Assembly: GCA_027293245.1 (NCBI GenBank)
Contig: JAPUFZ010000200.1
Span: 1-6,598, forward strand
Source of the DNA: Gammaproteobacteria bacterium
GTDB taxonomy: Bacteria > Pseudomonadota > Gammaproteobacteria > GCA-001735895
DNA: 6,598 nt
Reading direction: 5' to 3'
The notes beneath the pieces were generated by a model that saw only the letters and a list, made by a program, of their open reading frames with translations, was not told the origin of the DNA and ran no database searches. The first letter of the stretch is position 1. Each line of letters begins with the position of its first letter. This document shows, one piece after another, positions 6,537 to 6,598 of the stretch. The translations under genes and the position numbers were made by a program.

Positions 6537-6598
6537 TAACGGTTTCAGGTAGGTGTAACCGATTAAGGTCTATCCGAATTAACAGGGAAGTTATTAAA

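Larger units (their letters stand above)
6407..6598. other. non-coding end of operon with repeat elements
   Basis: I see no coding frame with family resemblance here. GC is high at ~6440-6536 and falls after that. No classical rho-independent terminator (strong GC stem plus T-run) follows the ligase stop. A 5-bp dyad, CGGTT at 6540-6544 with AACCG at 6557-6561, lies after the repeats. An AGGGAAG at 6584-6590, eight bases before the window edge, could be the ribosome site of a + strand gene starting just outside; this cannot be confirmed here. Confidence 0.5.

Overview
The window looks like a stretch of a proteobacterial chromosome, probably a gammaproteobacterium and possibly marine. This placement is an inference from codon use, moderate GC, compact operon layout and family types; no rRNA or marker gene fixes it. 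All recognisable genes lie on the + strand and are packed like one operon.

Layout: (1) 1-277 is the C-terminal end of a GcvT-fold aminomethyltransferase/demethylase, cut by the window edge. (2) 300-1607 is a MetY-type PLP enzyme (O-acetylhomoserine sulfhydrylase), 22 nt after the stop of the first gene. (3) 1607-2404 is an alpha/beta hydrolase whose ATG shares a base with the metY stop (TAATG). (4) 2412-4718 is a 768-aa fused 3-hydroxyacyl-CoA dehydrogenase/enoyl-CoA hydratase, in FadN-like order (dehydrogenase first). (5) 4775-6406 is a 543-aa AMP-forming acyl-CoA ligase of the medium-chain/DmdB-like group, with a strong Shine-Dalgarno. (6) 6407-6598 is non-coding and holds a two-copy imperfect direct repeat with small dyads; it probably separates this operon from the next gene.

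How the genes may work together: the ligase would activate a carboxylic acid to its CoA thioester, and the fusion protein would hydrate the 2-enoyl-CoA and oxidise the 3-hydroxyacyl-CoA. The hydrolase could release or cleave a product. The GcvT-like protein would move a methyl (or other one-carbon) group to tetrahydrofolate, and MetY would fix a thiol (sulfide or methanethiol) onto O-acetylhomoserine. This combination resembles the logic of dimethylsulfoniopropionate (DMSP) demethylation: a GcvT-family demethylase (DmdA), a methylmercaptopropionate-CoA ligase (DmdB), a crotonase (DmdD/AcuH) and methanethiol release. Here a methanethiol-capable MetY is built into the operon. That reading is a hypothesis. 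No acyl-CoA dehydrogenase (DmdC-like) or thiolase lies in the window, and only about 91 residues of the GcvT-like protein are visible.
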